A stretch of DNA of 64,000 nucleotides from Yamagishiella unicocca (lineage: Eukaryota > Chlorophyta > Chlorophyceae > Chlamydomonadales > Volvocaceae): positions 952,001-1,016,000 of the forward strand of contig BDSL01000002.1 of NCBI GenBank assembly GCA_003116995.1, read 5' to 3'. Shown here piece after piece: positions 1-10,500 of the stretch (positions within the stretch are counted from its first letter, which is position 1; each line of letters opens with the position of its first letter). The notes below the pieces were generated by a model, which was not told where the DNA came from, searched no databases, and saw nothing but the letters and a program-made list of their open reading frames with translations. The translations under genes and the position numbers were made by a program.

Positions 1-1754
1 ATCCACGGCCGACAAACCGACGGGCGATGAAGATGGTCTTGCAGGGGGGAAGGGGGCATGCGGGGCAACGGTGTTGGTGGGCGTATCCGTAGAGGCAATC
101 CGTCAAGTCACGGCGACCTGACGGAACCGCACACCGCCAATCTCCCCTCCCGGCCCGAACCCCCGCCCGAACCCCCGCCCGAACCCCGGCCCGAACCCCC
201 GCACGAACCCCCGCCCGAACCCCGGCCCGGCCCCTCCCGTGGCTCCCTTCCCTTCACCTGCAGCGGGTGTATGAGCCAGTCCCTGGCAAGGACCGGCACT
301 CGCGGCACCGCCTGCTGCACGCTGAACAGGTCGCGGAGCCCCGAGGGCGTGTCAGCGGAGTCCGTGCGAACAGCCAGCGCCGCGGCGCCGCCTACTCTGA
401 CGTAGGCCTTGGCCAGATCGGCCAGCTCAGCAGAGGTGGTTTCGGGGCTGGGTCGGGCCACCTCGAACACCAGCACGGCGCGACCCTAGGGAGGAGGGGG
501 TGCGGGGTGAGGGGTGCGGGGGGCTGGGGGGTGGCTTCCCGAAAACCGTTGTACGACAGGGGCTTGGCCACAAGGTGGCCGAGTGGGCCTTACAGGGTGG
601 AGCCGCGCGGATGGCTTCCTAGCTGCACAGCGCTACCAGTGCCGGCTGCTGCTTGCGGCTGCCCATGCGCCCTCCCCCCATTCTCGCCCTTTTCCACACA
701 TGCCGTCGACGTGGATTTCTTCGCCATCGCCACCCGCCATGTTCCTGTCACAGGCCCCGGCAACGACGGACCACCACCACCACCGCTGCCATCACGGAGC
801 CATGCGGCGACAGCGTCCTCCAGGTGGCAGGAAGGTTCCTCCAGGTGGCAGGAAGGTTCCTCCAGGTGGCAGGAAGGTTCCTCCAGGTGGCAGGAAGGTT
901 CCTCCAGGTGCCAGGAAGGTTCCTCCAGGTGGCAGGAAGGTTCCTCCAGGTGGCAGGAAGGTTCCTCCAGGTGCCAGGAAGGTTCCTCCAGGTGCCAGCA
1001 AGGTTCCTCCCTTCCACCCGCCCTGCAGAGATCGCTCCTGAACCCTGAGCATGCCCCTTCACCGCCTCTGTGCCATGCCACGCCAGCTGGCAGCCCCTCC
1101 CTGGACACTACCTCGTCGCCTCCGACCCCGCAGGGCCCCACCTGGGGTACCGACTCCGCTATGAGTGTGGACAGGCGGTAGGGCGGGTTGGCTGGCATCT
1201 GGGTGGCGGACTGCAGCCGCTCGTCCAGTCCCTCCATGCCCAGCTCCCGGATGGTGGTCTCCAGCTCCCGCTGCTTGCGGCTGCGAGTGGTAGGGATGGA
1301 GCCAGGGAGGAGTGGGGCCGAGATCGGCGCAAGTGGCTACGAGTTCGGAGATGTGGAGGCGTGGGCCGCGCAGCGCCCATCGGGGCGCAGCGTTCCGTCA
1401 CTCCGAGAGGGGCTGGTTACTGGGCGCGTGGAGCAATGCTGCGCCAGGTCAAAGCTTAACTCGGATTGCTTTACCCTCAGCTCGTGGGCAGGACACTAGG
1501 GCAATTACTACAGCCGCTGCTGCCGACTCGGTAAGGGACCCCTCGATAACACATCCCCACCGGATAGTAATCTCCAGGGCATTTATAGGCGTCTTAGGTG
1601 GCTCGTCGTCGGGGTCAGGCTTGCCGGCCGATGCTTGCAATGGCGCTGGCGTCCGCCTGATTGGCCGGAAAGCAGGGCGACGGCGCCCCACTGCCATGGA
1701 CGCCATAGAGCTAGCATAACTTGTGCTTGTGCTTGGGATTACATTGCTCTGCAT
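1..1754 (-). CDS. Divergent indole-3-glycerol-phosphate-synthase-like barrel protein, plastid-targeted, 3' end outside window
   Basis: Three exons are visible on the minus strand: 1754-1561, 1280-1142 and 485-258. Intron phases (2, then 0) agree, and an intron then runs off the left edge. The N-terminus (MQSNVIPSTSTSYASSMASM, then Arg/Pro/Ala-rich) looks like a chloroplast transit peptide. Exon 2 encodes a helical stretch (RKQRELETTIRELGMEGLDE). Exon 3 carries the first strands of an IGPS-type TIM barrel: VFEVARPSPETT, then LAKAYVRVGGAAALAVRTDS, then VPVLARDWLIHPLQ. In true IGPS (tryptophan synthesis) these are E-x-K-x-x-S-P-S and the K-D/E-F segment with two catalytic lysines. Here the first lysine is Ala and the second is Arg, while Glu and Ser-Pro are kept, so catalysis is doubtful. 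Family assignment is inferred from motif order; the C-terminal half is not in the window. Confidence 0.62.
155..236. repeat. Short tandem repeat, C-rich (12 bp-like unit cccgaaccccng)
   Basis: About seven imperfect copies of a 12-bp unit, inside the third visible intron of the IGPS-like gene. Apparent Gly/Ser and Pro/Glu ORFs across it are by-products of the repeat. Confidence 0.8.
816..1010. repeat. 21-bp minisatellite, about 9 copies
   Basis: Unit tcctccaggtggcaggaaggt, with some copies reading ggtgcc instead of ggtggc. It lies in the intron between the second and third exons of the IGPS-like gene. Because 21 is a multiple of 3, all frames stay open and give spurious repetitive ORFs on both strands. 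Confidence 0.95.
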
Positions 1755-2491
1755 GGTGATTGTGCAGCCGAGCTGAAATGTTCTACCCTGTTTGCTAGCC
1801 GACGCGATGCCAATCGTCTACTCAACAAATCTTATTTCAATAAATTCAAATGATTTAACTCCGAAAGGTTGGCCGGTTGGGCGTCAACTGAGGTTGGGCG
1901 TTGGGAAGGAGGTTAAGATCATGCCGCCTTTTGTGGATGCATATCCCCACCGCTTAACGCGCATTTCAACATCAAACACAAGGAAGACACGGATGTCACA
2001 GTTAGTTTACAGTGACTGTGGCGCACTTAGCCCTGCTGGACCTTGCCCTCCAGTTGTGCCACTACCAGTAACTCTCCCCCTCCCCCGTGCCAAGCCCCCC
2101 CATCCTCTATAAGCGCTACACAGCAGATAGCGCCTATGTAAGACATGGTTTAATCCCCGAGTCGAAGAGGCATGCCAGAGGCACAGTGCGCCTTATTCCC
2201 AGCGACCTCGGACCAGCACAGACTGACCAGCAGCACTCCACCATTCCGGCTAGCGTTAGAGCGTTGAGCGAAGGAGCAGCGCTAACCCTAGGAGCTTGAG
2301 CTTATTTTTGCCAGCGGTGTGCCTTTGCACGGCAAAATCGTGGATTTGGCGGGAGCGGCGCCAACACGCGCGGCGTCCATGCAGCGCGTCTGCAGCCGGA
2401 CCTGCCACAAGGCTGGAACACGACCAAACACTCTTGCACCAGCAAAAGCATACGGAGCATATTAAGCAGACTGAGCAGAACCAGCAGCGGC
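1755..2491. promoter_or_regulatory. Divergent upstream region between the IGPS-like and coiled-coil genes
   Basis: About 740 bp separates two start codons facing away from each other, so it must hold both promoters and 5' leaders. The base composition is visibly less GC-rich around 1780-1990. No clear TATA box or other defined element was recognised. Confidence 0.5.
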
Positions 2492-4580
2492 ATGGACGAC
2501 GTGCGAGCCCTGCAGGACGCCTGCCTTCGCGACCGCCAGGAGCGCGACCAATGGCACCACGCCTTTCTTGCTGAGCAGGACAAGTGCAAGAACCTGGAGG
2601 TCAGGCTGGACAACGAGGCGAAGTACGCGGCGAAGCTGGTGGAGGCGGTGGCGCAGCGCCGGAGGACGCAACACAGCGAGGTGCGGGGTCGGCGCGGCAG
2701 TCGCCTCGCATCCCTCCACCCGCTCGAAAAATGTCAGCATACCGGTGCCACATCCCTGTAAAACAATACTTCCCGCAAGTCTCTGACCGTCCTTGCAAGT
2801 ATGTGCGCCTCATAAGGACGCTCATCTCCGTCGCTTTTTTTCGCGGCAACTCGTGGTGAGGCGCTGCCGCCTCTGGTCACCATAATAAGCCCCTTGGCAC
2901 CCATCACGTGGTCACCATAATTGATAAGCCCCTTGGCACGCATCACGTGGTGCGGTTCCGCAGATCAGTGCATCGATGTCCTACCAGAAGACCCTGGTGG
3001 AGCTGACCGCGCTGCAGCAGGCACATCTGGAGGCGCAGCAGGTGGGACTGGTGGCCCCGTGGGTCAGCCACGCAGCCCGGACAATACCTGACGTACGCCG
3101 CACAAGATACGTTGCAGCAGCCGTTCCTGAACCTCTCCCAATGGCCCACTGCAACTGCTCGCTCTGCGAAAGGCCAACTGCGAGGAGGTGGAGGCGCTTC
3201 GAAACCAGCTGGCGGAGGCGCGCCGCTCGTCTGCGGGCCTGGCTTCGGAGCTGGCGGCGGAGCGGGCCGGACGAGCTAGTGACGTGGCTGGGCTGACTCA
3301 GCAGCTACACGCGCGAGCAGTGGCGGCGACAGCCGAGGTGGCCGAGCTACACGAGAGCTGTACGGCACCTACCACAGGGAGCCGTGGGGAGGGCATCGTT
3401 GACGCAACGAGGTGGCGGCTTGAGCACTAAATCACGAATCGCAGGGTGCACTCCTTGCAGCTCCGAAACATACGTGCCTCGCCTGAGGGGCTGGCGCCTA
3501 AACATTACGTGATCGTGCCTGTGTCCGCCAGCACCCTCGGCGCCCTTAGCACCGCTCCCGCATAATCCCCACCTGGACATGTGGCCACCCCACGAACGGC
3601 ACCTCAGCGATTTGCCTGCCTGCTTCCTTGCTCGCCCCCAGACGGCGGGCGGCTGTCCCTGCTGGAGGACTTCAAGAACCAGCTGCTGGCGGACAAGGCG
3701 GCTGCGGAGGAGCGGTGGAGCCGGGAGCGGGTGGCGCTGCAGGTGGGCCGTCGGGAGAGGACCAGCACTCAGCCATGGGGCCGGTGTGGCGGCCAGGTCG
3801 AGCGTATCAGCACTCCTTGCCGACGCCGTATCCGCCATTGGGCTATGAGGTGGTATCTGGTATTGGGGTATATGAGGTCGTATCCGCAATTGGGCTGTGA
3901 GGTGGTATCTGATGACCCCTGCCCTGCGCCGCACGCGCATGCACGTACCGGTGTCGGCACAGGCGCAGCAGGCCGCAAGCGCCGCCGCCGCAGCTGGCGG
4001 CGGGGCGGAGGCGATGTGGAAGTCGCGGCTGATGCGGCTGCGGGCCGAGATGGATGTGGTCCGGAGAGAGCGGGACGCGGCACATGCGGCGATGCGGGCG
4101 GCGGGTATGGCGCCGCCGCCCCCCATGATGCCACAGGCGCCAGCCAGTGTGACGGCCACTGGCGCCAGCGGCAGCGGTGCGGGCGCAGCTGGTGGCGGCG
4201 GGCCGGGTGCACCCGTGACGGGCGCGGGCGGTGTGGCAGCGCCCTCCTTCCAAACTCGCCAGCAGCCCCAGCAGCCCCAGCCGCACGCCCAGGGTCTAGC
4301 AGCGGACCAGAGCCAGCAGCAGAATCAAACACCATTTCCCCTCAGACATGTGCGGGGTGGTGGCCTAGGAGGCCCCCGGATGGCGCTGCCGGCAGCGGGG
4401 CAGCCGCTGCGACCGGGCGCGGTGGGGGTGATGGCGGCCGCCGGCGGCTCCCAGGCGGTGGGGGCAGCAGGCGCAGCAGGGCAGCAGCACCAGGCGGTGG
4501 GGACCGGTGCGGGCGCTCAAACCGCCCCGGAGGGAGCTGGCTTGGCGCCGCGGAAAGGACGTTTGAGCACCATTCGATGA
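2492..4580 (+). CDS. Coiled-coil protein with Pro/Gln/Gly-rich C-terminus (390 aa)
   Basis: Five exons with consistent phases: 2492-2680, 2964-3041, 3173-3359, 3642-3742 and 3963-4580. The ATG at 2492 opens MDDVRALQDACLRDRQERDQ. Most of the first 230 residues are charged heptad-like helix (for example LEDFKNQLLADKAAAEERWS and WKSRLMRLRAEMDVVRRERD), predicted to form a long coiled coil. The last 160 residues are low-complexity (PPPPMMPQAP, Gly/Ala runs, QQPQQPQPHAQ). No catalytic motif, membrane segment or signal peptide was seen. Short coiled-coil proteins of this kind in Chlamydomonas are often basal-body or axonemal, but nothing here identifies a family, so no function is claimed. The exon 3 acceptor (after cgaaag) has a weak pyrimidine tract; the other junctions look ordinary. 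Confidence 0.7.
2876..2950. repeat. Tandem duplication, 35-38 bp unit, in intron 1 of the coiled-coil gene
   Basis: Two copies of a unit containing gtcaccataa, then taagccccttggcac, then catcacgtg, differing by a few bases, just upstream of the exon 2 acceptor. Confidence 0.85.
3828..3911. repeat. Imperfect tandem repeat in intron 4 of the coiled-coil gene
   Basis: Two full copies (starting 3828 and 3877) of a unit with gtatccgc, attgggct and gaggtggtatctg, with a degenerate partial copy between them. Confidence 0.8.
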
Positions 4581-7505
4581 CCCCCTGCGGTGCTGCGTCT
4601 GGTGCCATGATACCATAGCCATCTGTAGCGGCGGTTGGTGGGCCCCGTGCAGTTCGGGTTGCGGGTGCGAGGACGCAGCTCACACGTCACACGGCGGAGT
4701 GTTGGGAGACCCAAACGAGTGGTATGTCTCCGTGTACCGTACGTGTTCCCAATGGTACCCTTAGCAGCCGCTATATACTGTACGGCCTGACTACAATCGT
4801 TACATTAACGGCGGCCGGCGGAAATACACATACTTGAGAGGTTGAGACCGTTGTGCGGTTCGTACCACGAGCCGGAGCGGCGCAGTCGGTTTCAGCAGAC
4901 GGCGCTTATGTCGGTGTAGTGTAGCAGTGAAACCGTAGATACGCGAATGCCTGCGGGGTGCCGTACATGAATGCCGGCTGGAAGCCGCGCCGCCACGTCA
5001 GCAACCCCTCCTGTCGCCCCAGGACGCCTCCCAAGCCTAGCCTGCACGACACCACGCTCACCATCCAAACAAGCCACTACCGGGCGCGAGCCAACTGCAC
5101 TCCAGTAACGGTTCCCGCAACCAACGGTCCGGCGGCTCCCCTCCGGTTGCGTTCCGAACACACCAACGTCCGCCTCCCTTTCCTCGCTTACGCGGAGATC
5201 CCGCAACCTGCCCACTCACGGCCGCGGTGCCGGGCATGCCTACCGCCCACCTCCGGCCCTCCTGCTGACTGCTTCCAGACGCTCAGGCCACCATCACAAC
5301 GCACCTCACCTCCGGCCGCTTCCCCCACTCGTCAGCGCCCTCTCTCCCCGTGCACCCCGCCCCCTAGTCCCCCACGAGCCCCAGCTCCCGGCTGAAGCGC
5401 ACTGCCCCAGGAATCCCGTGCGATCCAACATGGAAGCAGTACTACCGCAGTACGGTACTGCTGCAGGACGGTACTGCCGCCTCGAGACATCGTAGACGCA
5501 GTAATGGTAATAGCCGGCCCTGGCTTACACTATCAGCCGCAGAATATACAAGTTCGAAAGTGACCTCCCGCCAACTTCCAAGGCCGCAAACTTGAACCCT
5601 ATGGAGGCTAGGCCTTTCGGCAGCGAATAGGCCGTAGCTGTGCGCCCCTCCAAACAGTCCGGGAGATGGCACCTTGTGGCGAGTCCTATACCTACTGCAG
5701 TCCATGTTAATGCCGCTCCACCCGCCCGTGCGCCCGTGCGAGATCTGACCCTGGACTCCACTGTCCGTCGCACCTGGCAGCCCTATCGCGGCGAACACGC
5801 GCCGGGCCTCTCTCACCACCTGCACACCGCTCATTACCCGCACGACTCGATAGCAGCCGCGGTCGAACTACCACACTCCCTACCTCGCATATAGTAGTAC
5901 CTCTCATTGGCATCATCTGCATCTTTAGGCCTCCAGAGCCACCGAGCCTGACTACGCGCCGACCCTGTTCGGTCGTCGCCTCGATCCGAAACGCAGCCTT
6001 CCGCCCCCTTCCCACGCACGTACGCACGAGCACCTCCATCGCTCATCTTTCAGCCGCTGCCTTGCCGCAGCACCACGCAAATGGCGCGATCACAAAGCTA
6101 CTCGGCCCCCAGCCTCCCCCCTTCGCATTTCCTCCTCCCAGGCAAGCATGCTAGCTCAGCGTGCGTGCCTTACGCCCCCTGACAGCCTCGCCCTGGAGGC
6201 CCTCACCCCCTTTCGCTGCTGCCGCGCATCTCGCAAGGGTACATTTTCCTCGCATGCCCCTGCTGCCACTGCCACGGGATGCGTATGCCCTGCGTAATCC
6301 ACGCCGCCTTGCATACACCGCGTCCCGCCACTTGGCGCTTGCTCAGCAAGCGGCGCACGTGGGGTGCACACCCGTCCCCCCCAACCCGCGCTTCCCCGCT
6401 ACCCACCAACAAGTGCACGCGCACCTGCGTCCACGCCACAGCGCACGCGTGCACCATCCGAGTCCATCAGGACATCCCGCACGACCTACCCCTCCGAGGA
6501 GGACCGCCTTTCGGCCCACTGCTCTTCTCGGCCCCCCCCCCCTGACATGATGACAGACGCCTAATCTACGCGGAAGGGGCACCGGAGCGGCCGGGCCGAC
6601 AGCCGCGTTGGGCCGACCTTCCTCCATTGGCCATGGAGCCAGCCGCCCGCCGCCCTCCCTGGCGCACACATACACACACAAGGCCATTTTTAAAACACAC
6701 AAGGCCACATGCGTCAACACGAAGCATGCGCCGTGCCGACAGCCGGCCGGCGGCGAAACTGCCACCAACGCCCCGCGGAGGCTGAATCCGGACCCATCAC
6801 ATCCGCGTCTTGCGAGCCGGGTCATGTCATGTTAGGGGCTGAGGTTGATCACCGGCGGCAGGTCCTGCAGTCGCTCCCACAGCTGCACCATGCGGCGCAT
6901 CCACGTCCTCTCGCCCCGGGAGCACCCAGCTCGCGCCACCTGAGGGGCAACGTGGGAGCGGGAGCGTGAAGCGTGGGAGCGGGGTCGGGAAGGACGGGGC
7001 CGCGGGAGGGGGCGATGCTAGTGCAGCACCGAGGGTGCGTCATGAAGCGGAGCAAGCGGAAGGGTGCATGGCAACAACCGTTGGGGGAATGATGGAGTGA
7101 CAAACAGCAGCTGGAGCCAGATTCCTAACCGAGGACACAAGAAGACGCCAGGGCCTGTAGCTGTCGGCGGGCCGTACTGCTCCCGCGAAGCCGGCGGCGA
7201 CAAACGGCGGCTCGCACCGTTCATCGACCAAGCGAAGTCAACCCACGTACCCCAAACATAAGTGGCCCCACTGCTGCTATCTTGTGCGACAGGGTTCACC
7301 CCACCGCGCGACCATCTTTCCCCGTCCCTACCCGTTCCACGATTCTGAGACCGCCCCCCCCCCACGTCTGTTTCAAACGGTTTTTTCGGACATCCACGGG
7401 TCTCCCTCGAAACCCCCCCGGCGCTCAATTCGCTACCCAGCCCTGCACAGCAAGCTAGCCAGCTGCATGCCGTGCTGTGTCAGCCCAGCCTAGCTTAGCC
7501 TCGCG
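4581..7505. other. Gene-poor intergenic region between convergent genes
   Basis: About 2.9 kb between the stop codons of the coiled-coil gene (+) and the ankyrin gene (-). It should include both 3' UTRs. A TGTAA (minus strand) at about 5526 is a distant candidate polyadenylation signal for the ankyrin gene. The many ORFs are Pro/Arg/Thr-rich, lack splice support and resemble no family I know. A dispersed repeat copy lies at 7351-7420. Nothing else was recognised. Confidence 0.5.
7351..7420 (-). repeat. Dispersed short repeat, family A
   Basis: The minus strand reads ggtttcgagggagacccgtg, then gatgtccgaaaaaaccgttt, then gaaacagacgtggg. It is nearly identical to copies at 18357-18425 and 18484-18526 and related to copies in the uridine kinase and MsrA introns. 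This copy lies about 90 bp beyond the stop codon of the ankyrin gene, in its likely 3' UTR. Confidence 0.8.
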
Positions 7506-10500
7506 CTAGGCTTCGCGGGCGCCGTGGGCCCCTCTCACCTGCTGCGCGCTGGTTGCCAGCACCTCGTCCTCCGGGAACACCGTCAGCGGCGCCACCGTCA
7601 GCGGCTGGACCAGCAGGTTGGAGCGACAGCTCAGCGAGGCGGCGGCAGCGGCGGCCGCGGTGTCTGACTCCAGGGACACCGCCACCGCGCTCTGGGGCGC
7701 CAGGATGCGGTAGGTCGCCAGGCCGCCCACGTGCGCGCACAGCCACGCCTCCAGCATGCCAGGGGTGCCCGCCAGCAGCGGGATGTCGCCGCTCTCAAGA
7801 AGCAGGTGGCGGGAGGGCGGCGCGGCGGCGCCGGCGCCGGCGGCCGCATCGGTACGGGATTCGGCGGCTGCGGTAGGCTGGCGGAGGCCGTGCAGCGCCT
7901 CCAGCACAATGTCAGACGCGCCGTTGGCGTCGTGGGTTTTGGCCGTGGGCGTGGCGGCGGCAGCGGCGGCGGCGGCGGCAGGCGGCGATCTGGCCGCCGC
8001 GGGTGCTTCTCCGGCGTTTGCCGCTGCCAGGTCCAGCAGTGGCCCGGCGGGGGCCGCCGCAGTGCCGCGGGAATCAGTTTCTTGCGCCTGGGTGGGCGCC
8101 TCGGCGGAGTCAACCGCCGCCGCCGCCGGCGCGGTAGTGGGTGCGGTCGCCGAGCTGGCTAAGCCCTTGTCCGCACCACTACCGCCACCACCACCCTCGC
8201 TGTCGCCGCGGCCGGCCGCTCCCGTTCCAGCGCCACTCGCCTTAGCCTGTGGCGGCGGCGGCGGCGGCGGTGCCGGCACTCTGCCCGAGCTGTGCGTCAC
8301 TCGGTGGACTCCGGCAATCAGGCCGGGACACACGGCACGGGCGTAACCGCCCGGCTCGTAGCTGCCGGCGTTCTGCTGCAGCGTTCCCGGCTGCACCGCC
8401 GCTGCCTTACCCGCCAGGGTCCGAGTGACGGTGAGGCCCGGCAGAGCCTGCTGACCGCCGCCGCCGCCGCCGCTGCTGGCGGCCACCACTGCCGCCAGCG
8501 GCACACCGCGGACAATGCCGATGCTCAGGCCTGAGGGAGTGATGCCCACCCGGCCGCCGTACCCAGCCATGGACTGGCAGTTGGCCAGCACCGCCTTGAG
8601 CTCCGCCTTCGTGGCACCGCTGCTGCCGGAGCGTCGGGGTGAATTACGGACGCCGCCCGCGCTCGCCGCCTTGGATTCGGAGCCGCCGCCCGCTGCAGCG
8701 CTGGTCGCGGCAGGCAACGGCGGACAGTGCTCGGTCGTGTCGACGCCCGTTGCACCGCCGGCCGCCATGGAGGGGTCTGCGGAGGCCCTGAGTTCAATTC
8801 CCGCCTGCGACGAAGCTGCAGCACGTGCCGATTGCTGCTCCGCAGCCCCGGTGGTGGCGTTAGGCGGCGACATCTGTGACACCGGCCCCACGAGAATGGG
8901 CGCCAGGGAGGCGTCGGGCTGCCGTAGGGCCAGCGGCGGCGTCGCCGCCGGGCCTACACCTGCAACGGCTGGAGATAGTAGCTGCTGCACGCCCGGGGTT
9001 AAGAGTGACGTGGCGGGTGGTGGTGTGGCCAGCTGCGGTGACACGGGCTGACGGCCGTTCTCCGATGCGGCACCGGTTAACGGCGGCGGCGGCAGCCGCC
9101 GTGACATGGCCGGCATCGGAGGGTTACGCCGGCGCGGCGGCGGCATAGGCGCCACGTCGTGCAGGGCCCCGCTCGTGCCGCCGCTGCTGGACGGCTCACA
9201 CCAGCCGTCGCCGTCGTCGCCGCTGCCGCTTGACAGCCCAGTCGCCAGGAGCTCCCGGGGCGGCATCACGTCCCGCAAAGGCTCCAGCACGGGCTGATCG
9301 GGCGGGGCGCGGGCCGCAGGCCCCGATGACGGCGGCGCCGCCGCCGCGCCGCCGGCTCCGTTGGCGCCGCTGCCGACGTCGCCGTTGGCCTGGGGGCCGC
9401 CGGCCATGCTTAACCCCATGGAGTGCACTCCCGCACCCACTGCGCTCTGCACCGCCGCCACCGCCTGCTGCAGCCCCTGGAGCTGCTGCAGCATCTCGGC
9501 CGCCGCGGCGCTGCTGATCGGCGGCGCCGCCGACGACTTGCCGCCCAGAGCCTTGCCGCCACTGCCCTTCGCGCCGCGCCGTGACGACGAGCCGCCGCCG
9601 CCGCCGCCGCCGCCGCTGCTGCTTCCGGCCTGCTTCCGCAAGCCGCTACCGCCGTTCGTGGTCGCGCCGCCACTGGAGCTGGTGCTCGCAGCCCCAGAGC
9701 TCCGAGACGCCGCCGTGGATGCGCCCGAGCCGCCGCCGCCGCAGCTGCCGCCGCGGCCCGCGGTAGCGCCCGATGCCGCCGCCGCGCCGTCCTCATCGTC
9801 GTAGTCGTCGCCGCTGCCTACCTCCTCCACGACGCACGACGAGCAGCCCCCTCCACCGGCCATCCCTGCCAGACCAACTCCCAGCGTCTGGGCGGCAATG
9901 GCCGCCGCCTCCCTCGCCGACATGGCGGTTGGCACCGGAGGGGGATTAGCCAGCAGCGCCGGCAGGCCCCCGCTGGCGGCCAGCGCCGCAGCCAACTGGC
10001 TGCTGCCCATGCGGCCGGAGCCGCCGACCATGTTCCCAACCGCCGTCGCCGCCTGGACCATAGCCTGCGCCAGCGTTAACGACGGCGCCAGCGCTGCCAG
10101 CGACGGCAGCCCGCCGCCCGCCAGCAGCGCCGGCTGCAGCGGCGTCGCGGGAGGCTGCATGCCGCCGATGCCGAGGCACCCGTCGCCGGCGCCCGGCGGC
10201 AGCGGCACGCCGCCGCCGATGGGCTTCGCCTGCGTCGGCAGGCTATCGTACACGTCCTGCGCCATGAGGTACAGACGCGACTGGTTGGAGGCCTGCATCT
10301 GCGCGCCGTCGCAAATGGCCTGCTCCCGGATGAAGCCGGGGCAGCCGGGCGCGATGCAGCAGTAGCGTCCCCCGGCGACGAGCGCGCCACTGAACCCCGC
10401 CCACCGCTCCTTGAGCACCTCCCGCGCCGACTTCCAGCACTGCAGGTGGAACGAGAAGTGGCAACCCAGCGTGCACACCACCACCAGCCGCTTGTCCAGC

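Noticed and set aside
267..1181. 304-codon plus-strand ORF with WQEGSSR repeats
   Set aside because: Produced by the 21-bp minisatellite; it crosses exons of the minus-strand IGPS-like gene and has no independent support.
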